From positions 141,605-205,604 of the forward strand of contig NZ_FMAC01000010.1 in assembly GCF_900094555.1 (NCBI RefSeq): DNA of 64,000 nucleotides. The letters are read 5' to 3'. This document shows positions 1 to 8,069 of the stretch, one piece after another. A program made the position numbers and the translations under genes. This stretch comes from Martinezella hainanensis. GTDB lineage: Bacteria; Pseudomonadota; Alphaproteobacteria; Rhizobiales; Rhizobiaceae. Position 1 is the first letter of the stretch. Each line of letters opens with the position of its first letter. Under the pieces are notes generated by a model. The model was not told the DNA's origin. It saw nothing but the letters and a program-made list of their open reading frames with translations, and did no database searches.

Positions 1-1
1 T

Positions 2-640
2 CTGTCCGATGTTCCGGCATGGTATGCCAGCCGAGCCCAGGCGGTCGCCGAGCATCGCGGCTACGAGCCGATCTCTGCACTTCAGCTCGAATATTCGCTG
101 GCCGAACGCAACATCGAAAATGAATTCGTGCCGTTCGGAACGCGTTACGGCGCCGGCATCATGGCCTGGAGCCCGCTTGCGAGCGGTCTGCTCAGTGGCA
201 AATATCGTCCAAGCAGCAAAGGGGAGACCGCCGGCCGGCTCGAAACGGTGCGTGGCACGACCAATCCGGGGTTCCAGAAATTCAATGAGCGCAATTGGGC
301 GATCGTGGCCGAGCTGGAGACGGTGGCGGCCGAGCTCGGCCGCAGCATGGCGCAGGTGGCCGTCAATTGGGCAATGACCCAGCCCGGTCTTGCCTCGATC
401 ATCATCGGCGCCACGAAACTGGAGCAACTGAGCGACAATCTCGGCGCCCTGGAATTCAAAATACCGCCCGAGCTGCGGCGGCGTCTGGACGAGGTCAGCG
501 CCCTGCAGCCGACCTTCCCTTATTCCTTCTTCGGGCCGGAAATCCAGGGCAGCCTAACGGGCGGCCAAACGGTCGGCGGCAAGCCGGCGGGTTACTACCC
601 GGATCTGAATATCTCGGGGAAGTTTGCGGGCGTCAGCTGA
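2..640 (+). CDS. Aldo/keto reductase, C-terminal part (5' end outside window)
   Basis: The reading frame is open from base 2 and stops at TGA 638-640, so only the C-terminal ~212 residues are present. Visible family features are the strand ending in QLEYSL, then GIMAWSPLASGLLSGKY (the aldo/keto reductase motif before the cofactor loop), and further on NWAMTQPGLASIIIGATKLEQLSDNL, where the IIGA(T/R) segment binds the NADP phosphate. Family members reduce aldehydes or ketones with NAD(P)H in the cytoplasm; the catalytic Asp/Tyr/Lys/His part lies outside the window. The substrate cannot be assigned. An internal ATG at 128 lies in mid-domain and is not the start. Confidence 0.85.
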   Translation: MSDVPAWYASRAQAVAEHRGYEPISALQLEYSLAERNIENEFVPFGTRYGAGIMAWSPLASGLLSGKYRPSSKGETAGRLETVRGTTNPGFQKFNERNWAIVAELETVAAELGRSMAQVAVNWAMTQPGLASIIIGATKLEQLSDNLGALEFKIPPELRRRLDEVSALQPTFPYSFFGPEIQGSLTGGQTVGGKPAGYYPDLNISGKFAGVS

Positions 641-743
641 CGGCCCAGCGAATATGGCAACGCGCCTGTAGGTGCCGGCGCGTTGTCATGAAAAGATGCG
701 AGTGCCTTGTTTCCTCCCGTTTCTGCTGCTAGAGACCCCGCCG

Positions 744-759
744 TGGCTTCGAAAAGCCA
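744..759 (+). other. Short hairpin in the queC leader
   Basis: Perfect 6-bp stem tggctt/aagcca closed by a cgaa tetraloop. It sits about 48 bases upstream of queC, between the aldo/keto reductase gene and the que operon. It could be the end of the upstream transcript or a leader element. No U-run follows, and I could not match it to a preQ1 riboswitch. Confidence 0.3.
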
Positions 760-806
760 TGAAATCCGGTCGCAGCCCACCCGGTCAAAACAAGGGATCA
801 TACAAT

Positions 807-1517
807 ATGAAGACTATCGTCATCTGCTCCGGCGGATTGGACTCTGTTTCGCTCGCCCAGAAGGTCGCAGCCGAACATCAGCTTATCGGACTCGTCTCCT
901 TCGACTACGGCCAGCGGCATCGCAAGGAGCTGGAATTTGCCGCGGCCTGCGCCAAGCGCCTCGGCGTGCCGCATGAGATCATCGACATCACCGCCATCGG
1001 CAAGCACTTGACCGGATCGGCGCTCACCGATGACATCGAGGTGCCGGACGGGCACTATGCCGAGGAAACCATGAAGGCGACGGTCGTGCCGAACCGCAAT
1101 GCGATCATGCTGGCGATCGCCTTCGGGCTTGCGGCTGCGCAGAAGGCGGATGCGGTTGCAGTTGCGGTTCATGGCGGCGATCATTTCATCTATCCCGACT
1201 GTCGCCCCGGTTTCATCGACGCCTTCCAGCAGATGCAGAACCATGCGCTCGACGGCTATGCCAGCGTTTCGCTCTATGCGCCCTATGTGACGATCTCCAA
1301 GGCGGATATCGTTACCGACGGTGACAGGCATAAGACCCCCTTTGCCGAAACCTGGTCCTGCTACAAGGGCGGGAAAAGTCATTGCGGCCGCTGCGGCACC
1401 TGCGTCGAGCGGCGCGAAGCCTTTCATCTCGCCGGCATTGCGGATCCGACCGAATACGAGGATGCCGATTTCTGGGTCGCCGCGACATCAGGCTTTTCGG
1501 CCGAAGAGGTGAAGTGA
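807..1517 (+). CDS. queC: 7-cyano-7-deazaguanine synthase (QueC)
   Basis: This is the ATP-dependent enzyme that converts 7-carboxy-7-deazaguanine to preQ0 in the queuosine (tRNA wobble base) pathway; it is cytoplasmic. The 236-residue product is the usual family size. It opens with MKTIVICSGGLDS, where SGGLDS (residues 8-13) is the PP-loop that binds ATP. It ends with the zinc-binding cluster CYKGGKSHCGRCGTC (C-x8-C-x2-C-x2-C). The start at ATG 807 is chosen because it puts the PP-loop at the N-terminus and has AAGGGA ten bases upstream; the longer frame from 672 adds only non-conserved residues. The stop overlaps the ATG of queD (1517), so queC, queD and queE are translationally coupled. Confidence 0.96.
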   Translation: MKTIVICSGGLDSVSLAQKVAAEHQLIGLVSFDYGQRHRKELEFAAACAKRLGVPHEIIDITAIGKHLTGSALTDDIEVPDGHYAEETMKATVVPNRNAIMLAIAFGLAAAQKADAVAVAVHGGDHFIYPDCRPGFIDAFQQMQNHALDGYASVSLYAPYVTISKADIVTDGDRHKTPFAETWSCYKGGKSHCGRCGTCVERREAFHLAGIADPTEYEDADFWVAATSGFSAEEVK

Positions 1518-1873
1518 TGTACCGCATCACCAAGGAATTCCACTTCTCCGCCTCGCATCAACTCTCGCACCTGCCCGATGATCATCAGTGCGCGCGCATG
1601 CACGGGCACAACTACATCGTCGTGGTGGAGCTTTCTGCAGCCGAACTGGATGAGAACGGTTTCGTGCGAGACTATCATGAGCTACAGCCGCTAAAGCGCT
1701 ATATCGACGAAACCTTCGATCATCGTCACCTGAATGAGGTCTTCGGACACGATCGCGTCACATCCGAATATCTTGCCAGGCATTTCTACGACTGGTGCAA
1801 GGAACGACTGCCGGAGGCATCCGCCGTGCGGGTCAGCGAGACGCCGAAGACCTGGGCGGAATACCGGCCATGA
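1517..1873 (+). CDS. queD: 6-carboxy-5,6,7,8-tetrahydropterin synthase (QueD)
   Basis: It turns dihydroneopterin triphosphate into 6-carboxytetrahydropterin, the first committed step to 7-deazaguanines. The product is 118 residues, typical for the family. The zinc ligands are visible as the His in FSASH (residues 10-14) and as MHGHNY further on, preceded by the catalytic-type Cys in HQCARMHGH. The motifs DHRHLN and VSETPKTWAEY (substrate-binding Glu) are also present. The start ATG overlaps the queC stop as TGATG, and the gene ends inside the queE start (ATGA). That compact arrangement fixes both ends. Confidence 0.96.
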   Translation: MYRITKEFHFSASHQLSHLPDDHQCARMHGHNYIVVVELSAAELDENGFVRDYHELQPLKRYIDETFDHRHLNEVFGHDRVTSEYLARHFYDWCKERLPEASAVRVSETPKTWAEYRP

Positions 1874-2598
1874 GCGAAGCGCGCATTCGGGTCAGCGAGA
1901 TCTTCGGGCCGACGATCCAGGGCGAGGGGATCCTGATCGGCCTCCCGACGATCTTCGTTCGCACCGGCGGCTGCGATTATCGCTGCTCCTGGTGCGATAC
2001 GCTGCATGCGGTCGATAGCGACTATCGCGACCAATGGCAGCCGATGTCGGTCGATGAGATCTGGCAAGAGGTGATGAGGCTTTCCGGCGGCAAGCCGCTC
2101 ACCATCTCGCTCTCCGGCGGCAATCCCGCGATCCAGCTGCTCGGCCCGCTGATTGCGCGCGGTCATGCTGAGGGATATCGCTTCGCGCTGGAGACTCAAG
2201 GGAGCTTGGCCAAGGAGTGGTTCGCCGAACTTGATGTGCTTGTGCTCAGCCCTAAGCCGCCATCGAGCGGCATGGCGACGAACTGGGCCGCCTTCGACGA
2301 CTGTCTGCGCATGGCAGGCGAAAGACCGCAAATCGCCCTGAAGATCGTCATATTCGACGATCTCGACTATGAATATGCGCGAGAGGCGGCCACTCGCTAT
2401 TCACATCTGCCTGTTTATCTGCAGCCCGGCAATCACACGCCGCCGCCAGCCGATGCGGAAGATGCCCTTGTCGATATCGACGGCATTGTCGAGCGCATGC
2501 GCTGGCTCGTGGAGAAGGTCGGCAATGACCGATGGTTCGAAGCAAGGGTGCTGCCGCAATTGCATGTAATCATCTGGGGAAACAGGCGCGGTGTTTGA
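1870..2598 (+). CDS. queE: 7-carboxy-7-deazaguanine synthase, radical SAM (QueE)
   Basis: A radical SAM enzyme that contracts 6-carboxytetrahydropterin to 7-carboxy-7-deazaguanine, the substrate of QueC. The 242-residue protein begins with the IFGPTIQGEG signature. It then carries the Fe4S4-binding triad GGCDYRCSWC (C-x3-C-x2-C) and the glycine-rich LSGGNPA strand that contacts SAM. The start ATG at 1870 overlaps the queD stop. It completes a minimal queCDE operon; queF and tgt are not in the window. Confidence 0.96.
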   Translation: MSEARIRVSEIFGPTIQGEGILIGLPTIFVRTGGCDYRCSWCDTLHAVDSDYRDQWQPMSVDEIWQEVMRLSGGKPLTISLSGGNPAIQLLGPLIARGHAEGYRFALETQGSLAKEWFAELDVLVLSPKPPSSGMATNWAAFDDCLRMAGERPQIALKIVIFDDLDYEYAREAATRYSHLPVYLQPGNHTPPPADAEDALVDIDGIVERMRWLVEKVGNDRWFEARVLPQLHVIIWGNRRGV

Positions 2599-2693
2599 GT
2601 AATTGCGGTCGGGCCATATCGTGCCTGCGCCATCGAACGACATCCGAAATTGCACTTGGTGGCCGAAACCAGCAAAGCCGCATCGACGCTACG

Positions 2694-3050
2694 TCATGAT
2701 TTTTCGTCGTAAGAGTCGTTGTCGCCGGCATTCGATGTCGCTGGTTTGAGTTCGGCATCGAAGAGCTCGGCAAGCGTCTTCAGGATCTGCAGGACGCCCG
2801 GATGATCGCAGGTATAATATCTGAACTGGGCGTGACGGCGCACTTTCACGATGCCGGAATGATGCAGGCGGGTCAGGTGTTGGCTGAGCGCCGACTGCGA
2901 TATGCCCAGCTTCTTGGCCAGGCTGTTCACATCTTCCTCATGGCCGGACAGATGAATACAGACCTCCAGGCGCTTGGGATTGGAGAGCTGGCTGAGAAGA
3001 TCTGCATGATAGATGAGACGCTCGTCTTCTGTGGACTGATCTGAGTACAT
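2694..3050 (-). CDS. ArsR-family winged-helix transcriptional regulator
   Basis: A small (118-residue) ArsR/SmtB-type repressor. Visible features are LLSQLSNPKRLEVCIHLSG (helices before the HTH), the recognition region VNSLAKKLGISQSALSQHLTRLHHSGIVKVRR, and the wing residues RRHAQFRYYTC. There is no clear CxC metal site in alpha3, so the signal may not be a metal; C-terminal acidic residues follow. The first ATG of the frame is at 3065, but 3050 (MYSDQ) is an equally likely start. It faces queE tail to tail and probably controls itself or a gene elsewhere. Confidence 0.88.
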   Translation of the reverse strand: MYSDQSTEDERLIYHADLLSQLSNPKRLEVCIHLSGHEEDVNSLAKKLGISQSALSQHLTRLHHSGIVKVRRHAQFRYYTCDHPGVLQILKTLAELFDAELKPATSNAGDNDSYDEKS

Positions 3051-3377
3051 CGCGCGGCCAATCATTGGTGTTACACTATAGAGCCCCCAGCATCGCGAGA
3101 CTATAAACGCAAAAGTTGCAAAATTATGGTCTAAATTATTGCAAAAACGTTGCGCGTTCGCGGAGCAAACGGCCCTCCCACTTAGGCTGATCGCAATTGA
3201 TCAACCCTTCCTTAGCCGACAACTAGGGTCCTATTGTATTTTGGGAATATGTCGGTCCAATCGATTTGCGATGAATCTGTAACAAAATCGAACGAACTGC
3301 CTTGTTTTTGTCCGGCTTTTGACATCGCAGTGCTAATTAAGCGGTCTATCTTCTGCGCTAACGAACAGGAGGTAACC
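3051..3377. other. Intergenic region with divergent promoters and TTGCAA repeats
   Basis: An AT-rich gap of about 327 bases between the arsR-type gene and the 67-residue gene. It holds two copies of the self-complementary TTGCAA (3116-3121 and 3139-3144). They frame an imperfect inverted repeat that could be the ArsR operator. A TTGACA hexamer lies at 3319-3324 upstream of the small gene, but no well-spaced -10 follows it. No convincing gene is seen here. Confidence 0.4.
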
Positions 3378-3581
3378 ATGACCCAAAGGGACTTGACGAT
3401 CGCCGAAGTTCTCAAAGATCCGCTGATCCGCCAGGTCATGCGCGCAGATCGCATATCCGTCACCCGGATGGCAGACCTGCTGCAGGACGCGGCGCGCCGG
3501 CAAGAACACGCCTTGTCCGCGAATTTTTCATCGATCACGCATGTGGCGACACGTTCGGTACCGCAAGCCGACTTGCGTTGA
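3378..3581 (+). CDS. Small conserved-looking protein, 67 residues, unknown function
   Basis: ATG 3378 is chosen over the upstream ATG at 3234 because a consensus AGGAGG (3367-3372) sits five bases before it. The protein begins MTQRDLTIAEVLKDPLIRQVMRADRIS. It is mostly amphipathic helix with no signal peptide or Cys cluster. A strong hairpin directly follows the stop, giving a complete monocistronic unit. I do not recognise the family. The excellent ribosome site and terminator argue that it is really expressed. Confidence 0.7.
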   Translation: MTQRDLTIAEVLKDPLIRQVMRADRISVTRMADLLQDAARRQEHALSANFSSITHVATRSVPQADLR

Positions 3582-3597
3582 TATCCCGCTATCCGAC

Positions 3598-3634
3598 AGC
3601 GACAATCGCCAGATGATCCCGGGCGATTGTCGTT
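3598..3634 (+). terminator. Hairpin terminator after the 67-residue gene
   Basis: Inverted repeat of 13 bp with one G-U pair: arms 3598-3610 and 3622-3634 (core CGACAATCGCC/GGCGATTGTCG) with an 11-base loop. It starts 16 bases past the stop codon. The U-run is weak, so it could also act as an mRNA 3' stabiliser. Confidence 0.6.
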
Positions 3635-3770
3635 GCGGCATTTGCGTATGTGAGCCTCCTTGCCGGTATTCAAGCAGCCCAAAATCGCTGCCTTTTTCCG
3701 GAGCCTCGATAAGCTGCCTTCATTGCTGCGTCACTCCACGAATCGTTTCGCAACGTGGTCGCGGCTGGCG

Positions 3771-4661
3771 TTAAAGCGCGCCGCTTCGGTTGAGCGAGAT
3801 CGCGTAGACGCTGGTGGTGCCCGTCATGAAAAGCTTGTGCTTGCCGCGACCGCCGAAGCAGAGGTTGGAGACCGTTTCCGGCACCAGGATCTTGCCCATG
3901 AGATGACCATCGGGCGCGATGCAATGCACGCCGTCGGCCGCCGACGACCAGAGATTGCCATCGCTGTCGAGGCGCATGCCGTCAGCGCAGCCCGGCGAAA
4001 TCACATGGAACACCTCGCCCCCGGACAGCCGCCAGTTTTCGCCGACATTAAAAACCCGGATGTGCTGCGGATCGCCGCCATGCATGCGACCGGTATCGGC
4101 AACATAAAGCTTCGTCTCGTCTGGACTGAAGGCAAGCCCGTTCGGGCAATTGAAATCCGTCAGGACGGCCTGCATGGAGCCGGAGGGATCGACCCGGTAG
4201 ACATTGCATGGCAGTTCCTGCTCACTCCTATATCCTTCGTAATCCGTCGCAATGCCGTAGTGCGGATCGGTGAACCAGATAGCGCCGTCCGAGGCAACGA
4301 TCACATCGTTGGGCGAATTCAGGCGTTTGCCCTGATAGCTATCCGCGACGATCGAGATCGAGCCGTCATATTCGGTACGCGTGACGCGTCTGCCACCATG
4401 CTCGCAGCTCACAAGGCGGCCCTGCCGATCACGCGTATGGCCGTTCGAAAAATTCGAAGGTTCGCGAAAGACGCTGGTGCCGAGTCCCGGTATCCAGCGC
4501 ATGATGCGGTTGTTGGGGATGTCCGAGAAGAGCAGGCAGTTCATATCTCCGAACCAGACAGGCCCTTCCACCCAGTCGAAACCGGTGGCGATCTGCTTGA
4601 CGGGAGCATTGCCAAGAACAAATTTCCCGAAGGCCGGGTCCATGATCTCGAAGAACGACAT
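3771..4661 (-). CDS. SMP-30/gluconolactonase family sugar lactonase
   Basis: A six-bladed beta-propeller lactonase (296 residues) that hydrolyses sugar-acid lactones with a divalent metal. Expected metal ligands are visible: E32 in WVEGPVWF, N118 in NSPNDV, N174 in NCPNGLAF and D227 in CADGMRLDSDGNLW. The start is the ATG at 4661 after GGGAGGT; a longer frame to 5024 runs through the operator and the divergent gene and is not coding. It is transcribed away from the GlcG-like gene, with a LacI-type operator (4703-4716) between them. That places it at the entry of the sugar-acid pathway encoded by the neighbouring genes. The exact lactone is unknown. Confidence 0.9.
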   Translation of the reverse strand: MSFFEIMDPAFGKFVLGNAPVKQIATGFDWVEGPVWFGDMNCLLFSDIPNNRIMRWIPGLGTSVFREPSNFSNGHTRDRQGRLVSCEHGGRRVTRTEYDGSISIVADSYQGKRLNSPNDVIVASDGAIWFTDPHYGIATDYEGYRSEQELPCNVYRVDPSGSMQAVLTDFNCPNGLAFSPDETKLYVADTGRMHGGDPQHIRVFNVGENWRLSGGEVFHVISPGCADGMRLDSDGNLWSSAADGVHCIAPDGHLMGKILVPETVSNLCFGGRGKHKLFMTGTTSVYAISLNRSGAL

Positions 4662-4702
4662 TGTAACAATACCTCCCATAAGGTTACATCGAGAGATCGA
4701 TG

Positions 4703-4716
4703 TGTTATCGATAACA
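4703..4716. promoter_or_regulatory. LacI-type operator 1 (TGTTATCGATAACA)
   Basis: A perfect 14-bp palindrome between the divergent SMP-30 and GlcG-like genes. It is identical to the sites at 7251 and 14757 and near-identical to the one at 9903. It is the expected target of the LacI regulator encoded at 9927. Confidence 0.8.
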
Positions 4717-4751
4717 TATTCAATTGAGTCCGCAAGTCGGGAGGATAGTGC

Positions 4752-5171
4752 ATGAGCCATGTTGTGACGTCGAGTGTCTTGAGCGACGAAGGGGTGATGA
4801 CATTGTTGACCGCTGCGATCTCGGCTGCTTCGCAGATCGGGCAGCCGCAATGCATCGTCATCGTCGATCAATCTGGCGTGACGCTTGGTTCCTTCCGCAT
4901 GCGCGGTTCGCGTTTTCAGTCGCTGAAAAGCGCCACCGCCAAGGCGCAGACGGCTGCTTCCATCGGTGGGCCGAGCCATTCGCTGCCGGAACATGCGCGA
5001 GTGCCGCTGGCAATCGCTACCCATGGCGGGATGACGGGTTTGCGCGGCGGCTTGCCGATCCGCGTCGGCGGCACGCTTGTCGGCGGTATCGGTGTTGGTT
5101 CTGGTTCCGGAGAGCAGGACGAGCAGGTTGCCCGTGCTGCCCTTGATGCGATTGGCGCCGATCTCGACTAG
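4752..5171 (+). CDS. GlcG/HbpS-like heme-binding-fold protein
   Basis: A 139-residue member of the GlcG/HbpS fold. It shows VIVDQSGVTLGSFRMRGSRFQSLKSATAKAQTAAS (the VxVxDxxG...A..KA pattern) and a C-terminal GLPIRVGGTLVGGIGVGSGSGEQDE. Such proteins are often encoded in operons for hydroxy-acid or diol breakdown, but their biochemical role is unclear. The ribosome site GGGAGG lies at 4739-4744. It is transcribed from the same operator region as the SMP-30 gene in the opposite direction and meets the dehydrogenase gene tail to tail. A pathway role is inferred from context only. Confidence 0.82.
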   Translation: MSHVVTSSVLSDEGVMTLLTAAISAASQIGQPQCIVIVDQSGVTLGSFRMRGSRFQSLKSATAKAQTAASIGGPSHSLPEHARVPLAIATHGGMTGLRGGLPIRVGGTLVGGIGVGSGSGEQDEQVARAALDAIGADLD

Positions 5172-5234
5172 ACCGGCTGTGAGCGCGAAATCCGTTTCCG
5201 TTTTCGATCGGGTGGATTTCGCGCCGTTTCCGCT

Positions 5235-6266
5235 TTAGGCGAAGGCGATCTGTGCCTTCATGGCCTTGCTTCGATCCGAAGCGATCTCGAAGGCGCTGAT
5301 GGCGTCCGCGAGCGGTACGGTATGGGTAATGAGCGGTCGCACATCGATGAGGCGCTTGCGCATCAGATCGACGCCGACGGCAAACTCCTCGTGAAAACGG
5401 AAGGAACCGCGCAGTTCCAGTTCCTTGGCCGTGATCGCCAGCATCGGCAGGCTCATGTCACCGCCGATACCAAGCTGTACGATGATGCCTCGCGGTCTCA
5501 GTGCCGAAATGCCGCCGGCAAGGGCAGCTGCAGCGCCCGAGCATTCGTAGAGCACATCGAAAGTGCCCTTGTCCGCGGAATAGGCGGCAAGCGCTTCGGG
5601 CTCGTCCTTCGTATTTATGACCCTGTCGGCACCCGCTTGCCTGGCAAGCGACAAGGTGAAATCCGAAAGATCGGTCGCCACGATCTCGACGGCACCCGCG
5701 CGGCGTGCGGCGAGGATCGAGAGCACGCCGATCGGGCCGCAGCCGGTCACGAGGACGCGCTTGCCGAGCATCTCGCCTGCACGCCGGGTGGCGTGGAGCG
5801 TGACGGCCAAGGGTTCTGCCATGGCCGCTTCACCCGGGGTCAGGCCATCGGCCGGCACGCATTGGATGGCATCGGCGACGAGCGTCTCGCGGAACGCACC
5901 CTGGATATGCGGGAAGGGCATGGCGCTGCCATAGAAGCGCATGTTGAGGCATTGATTGGGTAAGCCCTGCAGGCAATAGCGGCAAGTCCGGCAGGGGCGG
6001 GAGGGAGAAACGGCAACAAGCTGGCCGACCTCGAGGCCTTCTACGCCGGGGCCGAGCGCAGTCACCGTCGCGCTGACCTCATGCCCGAGGATCATCGGCT
6101 CCTTCAGGCGCACGGTGCCGAAGCCGCCGTGATGGTAGTAATGCAGGTCGCTGCCGCAGACGCCGCCGGTTGCGAGCCTCAGCTTGACTTCTCCCGCACC
6201 CGGTTCTTCCTCCGGATAATCCTCGATCCGCACATCCTTGGCGGCGTGGGCGATGATGGCCTTCAT
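5235..6266 (-). CDS. Zinc-dependent alcohol dehydrogenase, L-idonate 5-dehydrogenase-like
   Basis: A medium-chain dehydrogenase of 343 residues. The catalytic zinc site is visible as C37 in GVCGSDLH and GHE at 61-63. The structural zinc has four cysteines at 92, 95, 98 and 106. The NAD(P) fold has VLVTGCGPIGVL. Overall it resembles L-idonate 5-dehydrogenase (L-idonate to 5-keto-D-gluconate), which fits the gluconate 5-dehydrogenase and gluconokinase next door, but a related polyol substrate is possible. The start ATG 6266 follows GAGGAGAAAGAC; the longer frame to 6494 overlaps the upstream reductase gene. Only 10 bases separate it from that reductase, so the two are co-transcribed. Confidence 0.88.
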   Translation of the reverse strand: MKAIIAHAAKDVRIEDYPEEEPGAGEVKLRLATGGVCGSDLHYYHHGGFGTVRLKEPMILGHEVSATVTALGPGVEGLEVGQLVAVSPSRPCRTCRYCLQGLPNQCLNMRFYGSAMPFPHIQGAFRETLVADAIQCVPADGLTPGEAAMAEPLAVTLHATRRAGEMLGKRVLVTGCGPIGVLSILAARRAGAVEIVATDLSDFTLSLARQAGADRVINTKDEPEALAAYSADKGTFDVLYECSGAAAALAGGISALRPRGIIVQLGIGGDMSLPMLAITAKELELRGSFRFHEEFAVGVDLMRKRLIDVRPLITHTVPLADAISAFEIASDRSKAMKAQIAFA

Positions 6267-6276
6267 GTCTTTCTCC

Positions 6277-7224
6277 TCAAAGAACGGGTGTCGGCAGGGC
6301 CTGGCCGGCGAAATGAGCAGCGAGATTGTCGCGCACCAGCTGACCCATGGCCTTGCGTGTTTCCACCGTGCCGGATGCATGGTGAGGCTGCAGCAGCACA
6401 TTGTCGAGCGCCAGGAAGCGCGGATTGAGCTTCGGTTCGCCTTCGAAGACGTCAAGTGCGGCGGATCCGAGCTTGCGGGTCTCCAACGCGTCAAGCAGTG
6501 CCTCTTCGTCTATATTGGAAGCTCTGGAGATGTTGATCAACATGCCTTCCGACCCGAGGGCCTCGATTACCTTCCGACCGACGATATGCCGGGTTGCCGC
6601 GGAGGCGACGAGCGTGACGAACAGGAAATCCGATTGCGTCGCAAGCTCGACAGGATCGGCCACGAAGCTCATGCCGGAGGCGTATGATTTTGCCTCGACG
6701 TCCGAATAGGCAATCTGCATGTCGAAGCCCTTCAAGCGCTTGGCGACTTCGAAGCCGATGCGGCCGAGGCCGAGCACGCCGGCACGCCGTCCCCAGACGC
6801 GGCGCTTGAGAGGATAAAGTCCCTTCTGCGCCCAGCTGCCGTCGCGCACCCATGTCTCCGCGCCGATCATGCCACGCGACAGGCAGAGCATCATCGCAAT
6901 CCCCAAGTCCGCGACGTCGTTGGTGAGTACGTCAGGGGTATTGGTGACGCGGATACCGCGCTCGCGGCAGGCCTGCAGGTCGACGGCGTCAAAGCCAACG
7001 CCATAGACCGAAATAACTTCCAGTTTGGGGCAGGCCTCGATCATCGCGCGGTTGGCGCCAAGCTCGCCGCGCGTCGCAATGGCCCGGATCGATGGTCCGA
7101 CGTCGGCGAGCAACTTTTCCTTGTCGGCAGCCTCGAAATAGCGATGAACCTGAAACGCTGCGTCGAGCGGCTCTTGATCCCATTGCGGGTAGGGACCAAT
7201 CTGCAGGATCGGTGGCTTGTTCAT
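6277..7224 (-). CDS. D-isomer 2-hydroxyacid dehydrogenase (GhrB-like reductase)
   Basis: Reduces 2-keto acids with NAD(P)H. In 315 residues it shows the Rossmann motif GLGRIG (152-157), the active-site Arg in NISRAS (R234), the Glu in FEGEP (E263) and the catalytic His in HHASGT (H282). GhrB-type enzymes act on glyoxylate, hydroxypyruvate, 2-ketogluconate and 2-keto-L-gulonate. The last would yield L-idonate, the substrate suggested for the next gene (an inference). The start at 7224 is preferred: the GGGAGG ribosome site is nine bases before it and directly abuts the alternative ATG at 7233. The promoter region carries operator 2. Confidence 0.88.
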   Translation of the reverse strand: MNKPPILQIGPYPQWDQEPLDAAFQVHRYFEAADKEKLLADVGPSIRAIATRGELGANRAMIEACPKLEVISVYGVGFDAVDLQACRERGIRVTNTPDVLTNDVADLGIAMMLCLSRGMIGAETWVRDGSWAQKGLYPLKRRVWGRRAGVLGLGRIGFEVAKRLKGFDMQIAYSDVEAKSYASGMSFVADPVELATQSDFLFVTLVASAATRHIVGRKVIEALGSEGMLINISRASNIDEEALLDALETRKLGSAALDVFEGEPKLNPRFLALDNVLLQPHHASGTVETRKAMGQLVRDNLAAHFAGQALPTPVL

Positions 7225-7250
7225 CTTATGCATCCTCCCTTGACATCAAA

Positions 7251-7264
7251 TGTTATCGATAACA
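7251..7264. promoter_or_regulatory. LacI-type operator 2
   Basis: TGTTATCGATAACA, flanked by A and T to give a 16-bp perfect palindrome (7250-7265). It lies between the divergent reductase (start 7224) and SDR (start 7311) genes, so one site can control both operons. Confidence 0.85.
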
Positions 7265-7310
7265 TAAACAAGGGAGGCGACCATTGTCGAGATAAAAAAC
7301 GGAGGAAACG

Positions 7311-8069
7311 ATGTCTCTTGGTCTTTTCGATCTGAAAGGGCGGCGTGCCCTGGTGACGGGTTCTTCCCAAGGTATCGGGCTCGCGCTCGCCAAGGGCCTG
7401 GCCGCCGCTGGTGCTGAGCTGGTGCTCAATGGCCGCGACAGGGAAAAGCTCGCCAAGGCGGCTGAAGGCTTCGCCGGCAAGGTGCATGTGCTTCCATTCG
7501 ACGCCACCGATCACGAGGCCGCGCGTCAGGCGGTCGATGCTTTCGAGGCTGAGACCGGTGCAATCGACATTCTCGTCAACAATGCCGGCATGCAGTTTCG
7601 CACGCCGCTGGAGGACTTTCCCGCCGATGCTTTCGAGCGGCTTCTTCGGACGAACATCTCAAGCGTCTTCAATGTCGGCCAGGCGGTCGCCCGGCACATG
7701 ATCAAACGCGGCGCCGGAAAAATCATCAACATCGCAAGCGTACAGACGGCGTTGGCGCGTCCTTCGATTGCTCCGTACACGGCAACCAAGGGTGCCGTTG
7801 GCAATCTGACCAAGGGCATGGCGACGGATTGGGCCAGGCATGGGCTGCAATGCAACGCCATCGCGCCCGGCTATTTCGATACGCCACTGAATGCTGCGCT
7901 GGTTGCCGATGCCGATTTTTCGGCATGGCTCGAAAAGCGTACGCCGGCCGGCCGCTGGGGCCGCGTCGACGAATTGGTCGGCGCCTGCATTTTCCTCGCT
8001 TCCGATGCCTCCTCCTTCGTCAACGGTCATGTGCTCTATGTCGACGGCGGCATCACAGCTTCGCTCTGA
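7311..8069 (+). CDS. SDR oxidoreductase, gluconate 5-dehydrogenase-like
   Basis: A classical short-chain dehydrogenase of 252 residues. It has TGSSQGIG at 16-23 (cofactor loop), NNAG at about 90-93, catalytic S143, Y156 and K160 (YTATK), and the terminal YVDGG. The N-terminal SLGLFDLKGRRALVTG is typical of gluconate 5-dehydrogenase (IdnO/Gno), which reduces 5-keto-D-gluconate to gluconate. The ribosome site is CGGAGGAAACG. It heads a four-gene operon with gluconokinase, a beta-hydroxyacid dehydrogenase and a small barrel protein. With the idonate dehydrogenase it would give a route to 6-phosphogluconate. Confidence 0.88.
   Translation: MSLGLFDLKGRRALVTGSSQGIGLALAKGLAAAGAELVLNGRDREKLAKAAEGFAGKVHVLPFDATDHEAARQAVDAFEAETGAIDILVNNAGMQFRTPLEDFPADAFERLLRTNISSVFNVGQAVARHMIKRGAGKIINIASVQTALARPSIAPYTATKGAVGNLTKGMATDWARHGLQCNAIAPGYFDTPLNAALVADADFSAWLEKRTPAGRWGRVDELVGACIFLASDASSFVNGHVLYVDGGITASL

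Noticed and set aside
641..806. Possible preQ1 riboswitch before queC
   Set aside because: Apart from a small tetraloop hairpin, no aptamer-like pseudoknot or A-rich tail could be recognised.
3660..4727. 355-residue plus-strand frame
   Set aside because: Antisense to the SMP-30 gene and extending through the operator.
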